NCBI RefSeq assembly: GCF_000369065.1
Contig: NZ_KB849801.1
Span: forward strand, 1 to 52,096
Direction of reading: 5' to 3'
Origin: Acinetobacter haemolyticus CIP 64.3 = MTCC 9819
GTDB taxonomy: Bacteria; Pseudomonadota; Gammaproteobacteria; Pseudomonadales; Moraxellaceae
DNA: 52,096 nt
The notes under the pieces were generated by a model that was given only the letters and a program-made list of their open reading frames with translations, did not search any database and was not told the DNA's origin. The position numbers were made by a program, and so were the translations under genes. Shown here piece after piece: positions 51,936 to 52,096 of the stretch. How positions within the stretch are numbered: the first letter of the stretch is position 1; each line of letters opens with the position of its first letter.

Positions 51936-52096
51936 ATGTTCAAGACTATTTATGCTGCATTAGAACAACTTGGCTTAACCGCACAAAAACGTGCGATACA
52001 AATACAATTTGCCAATCCGAGCTTAAATCAACAAGTCTTCCTCCAAAAAATTCAAGGTCAGCATGCCATTAATCAGGGCATGACTGCAGAACTGAT
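51936..52096 (+). CDS. Type VI secretion spike protein VgrG, 5' end only
   Basis: The first 53 residues, MFKTIYAALEQLGLTAQKRA and on through QFANPSLNQQVFLQKIQGQHAINQGM, match the typical N-terminus of Acinetobacter VgrG proteins (T6SS trimeric spike). The gene runs off the window's edge. AATAAGAAG precedes the ATG. The 213 bp before it (51723-51935) holds no gene. Confidence 0.8.
   Translation, partial: MFKTIYAALEQLGLTAQKRAIQIQFANPSLNQQVFLQKIQGQHAINQGMTAEL

Overview
The window looks like a chromosomal stretch of an Acinetobacter-type gammaproteobacterium. This is an inference from recognisable protein families (a VgrG of the form usual in that genus, XseAB, DsbD, an OprD-type porin beside a gentisate operon), the AT-rich composition and the IS families present. 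It falls into a mobile left half (1 to about 26.4 kb) and a more ordinary metabolic right half (about 26.4 kb to the end).

Region 1 (1-11808) is a nested mobile island. The window opens in the tail of an IS5-family (IS903-like) element, followed by a fragment of a gene for a PIN-like protein. That gene is split by an 11,056-bp ISL3-family transposon (194-11249) with 16-bp perfect terminal inverted repeats and a perfect 8-bp target duplication (AAAATTTA at 186-193 and 11250-11257). Joining the flanks across the element restores one reading frame. The cargo is a defence module. A TIR-domain gene and a P-loop (STAND-like) NTPase gene lie on the minus strand. Diverging from them are hsdM, hsdS and hsdR of a type I restriction-modification system, with the transposase gene only 12 bp behind hsdR. 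The TIR and NTPase frames meet at a run of ten A residues, and the NTPase frame has no usable start codon upstream of its P-loop. The two may therefore form one protein, by slippage on the A-tract or by a length-variable switch.

Region 2 (11809-16200) holds a small prophage-satellite-like set on the minus strand (AlpA-type regulator, unknown protein, inovirus-Gp2/YfjJ-type protein) and an unknown coiled-coil-rich protein. Region 3 (16203-24510) begins with ppnP and then a roughly 200-nt stretch with six possible stems that looks like a structured RNA. It continues with a plus-strand series of small exported, lipoprotein and membrane proteins, followed by a DUF932 protein, a YqaJ-type nuclease and a gp3/RDF-like protein. 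These last three are typical of integrative or plasmid-like elements. After one more lipoprotein gene, a complete IS3-family element (25078-26386) lacks a target duplication and cuts off the end of a cupin gene. It probably marks an IS-mediated deletion that forms the right edge of the island.

Region 4 (27101-31440) carries xseB-xseA and an orphan AAA_13/RloC-like ATPase with a CxxC hook. Region 5 (31654-37970) is a gentisate catabolic locus: LysR regulator, gentisate dioxygenase, maleylpyruvate isomerase, fumarylpyruvate hydrolase, aromatic-acid transporter and porin. Region 6 (38198-43068) has an OmpR-type two-component system divergent from dsbD and a TlpA-like thioredoxin. Region 7 (43209-47954) is a sigma-54-controlled sulfide/persulfide oxidation locus: activator, persulfide dioxygenase (frameshifted here), Blh-SQR fusion and TauE/SafE exporter. 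The window ends with a metal-dependent hydrolase gene carrying a premature stop, a TonB-dependent receptor behind a Fur-box-like site, and the start of a vgrG.
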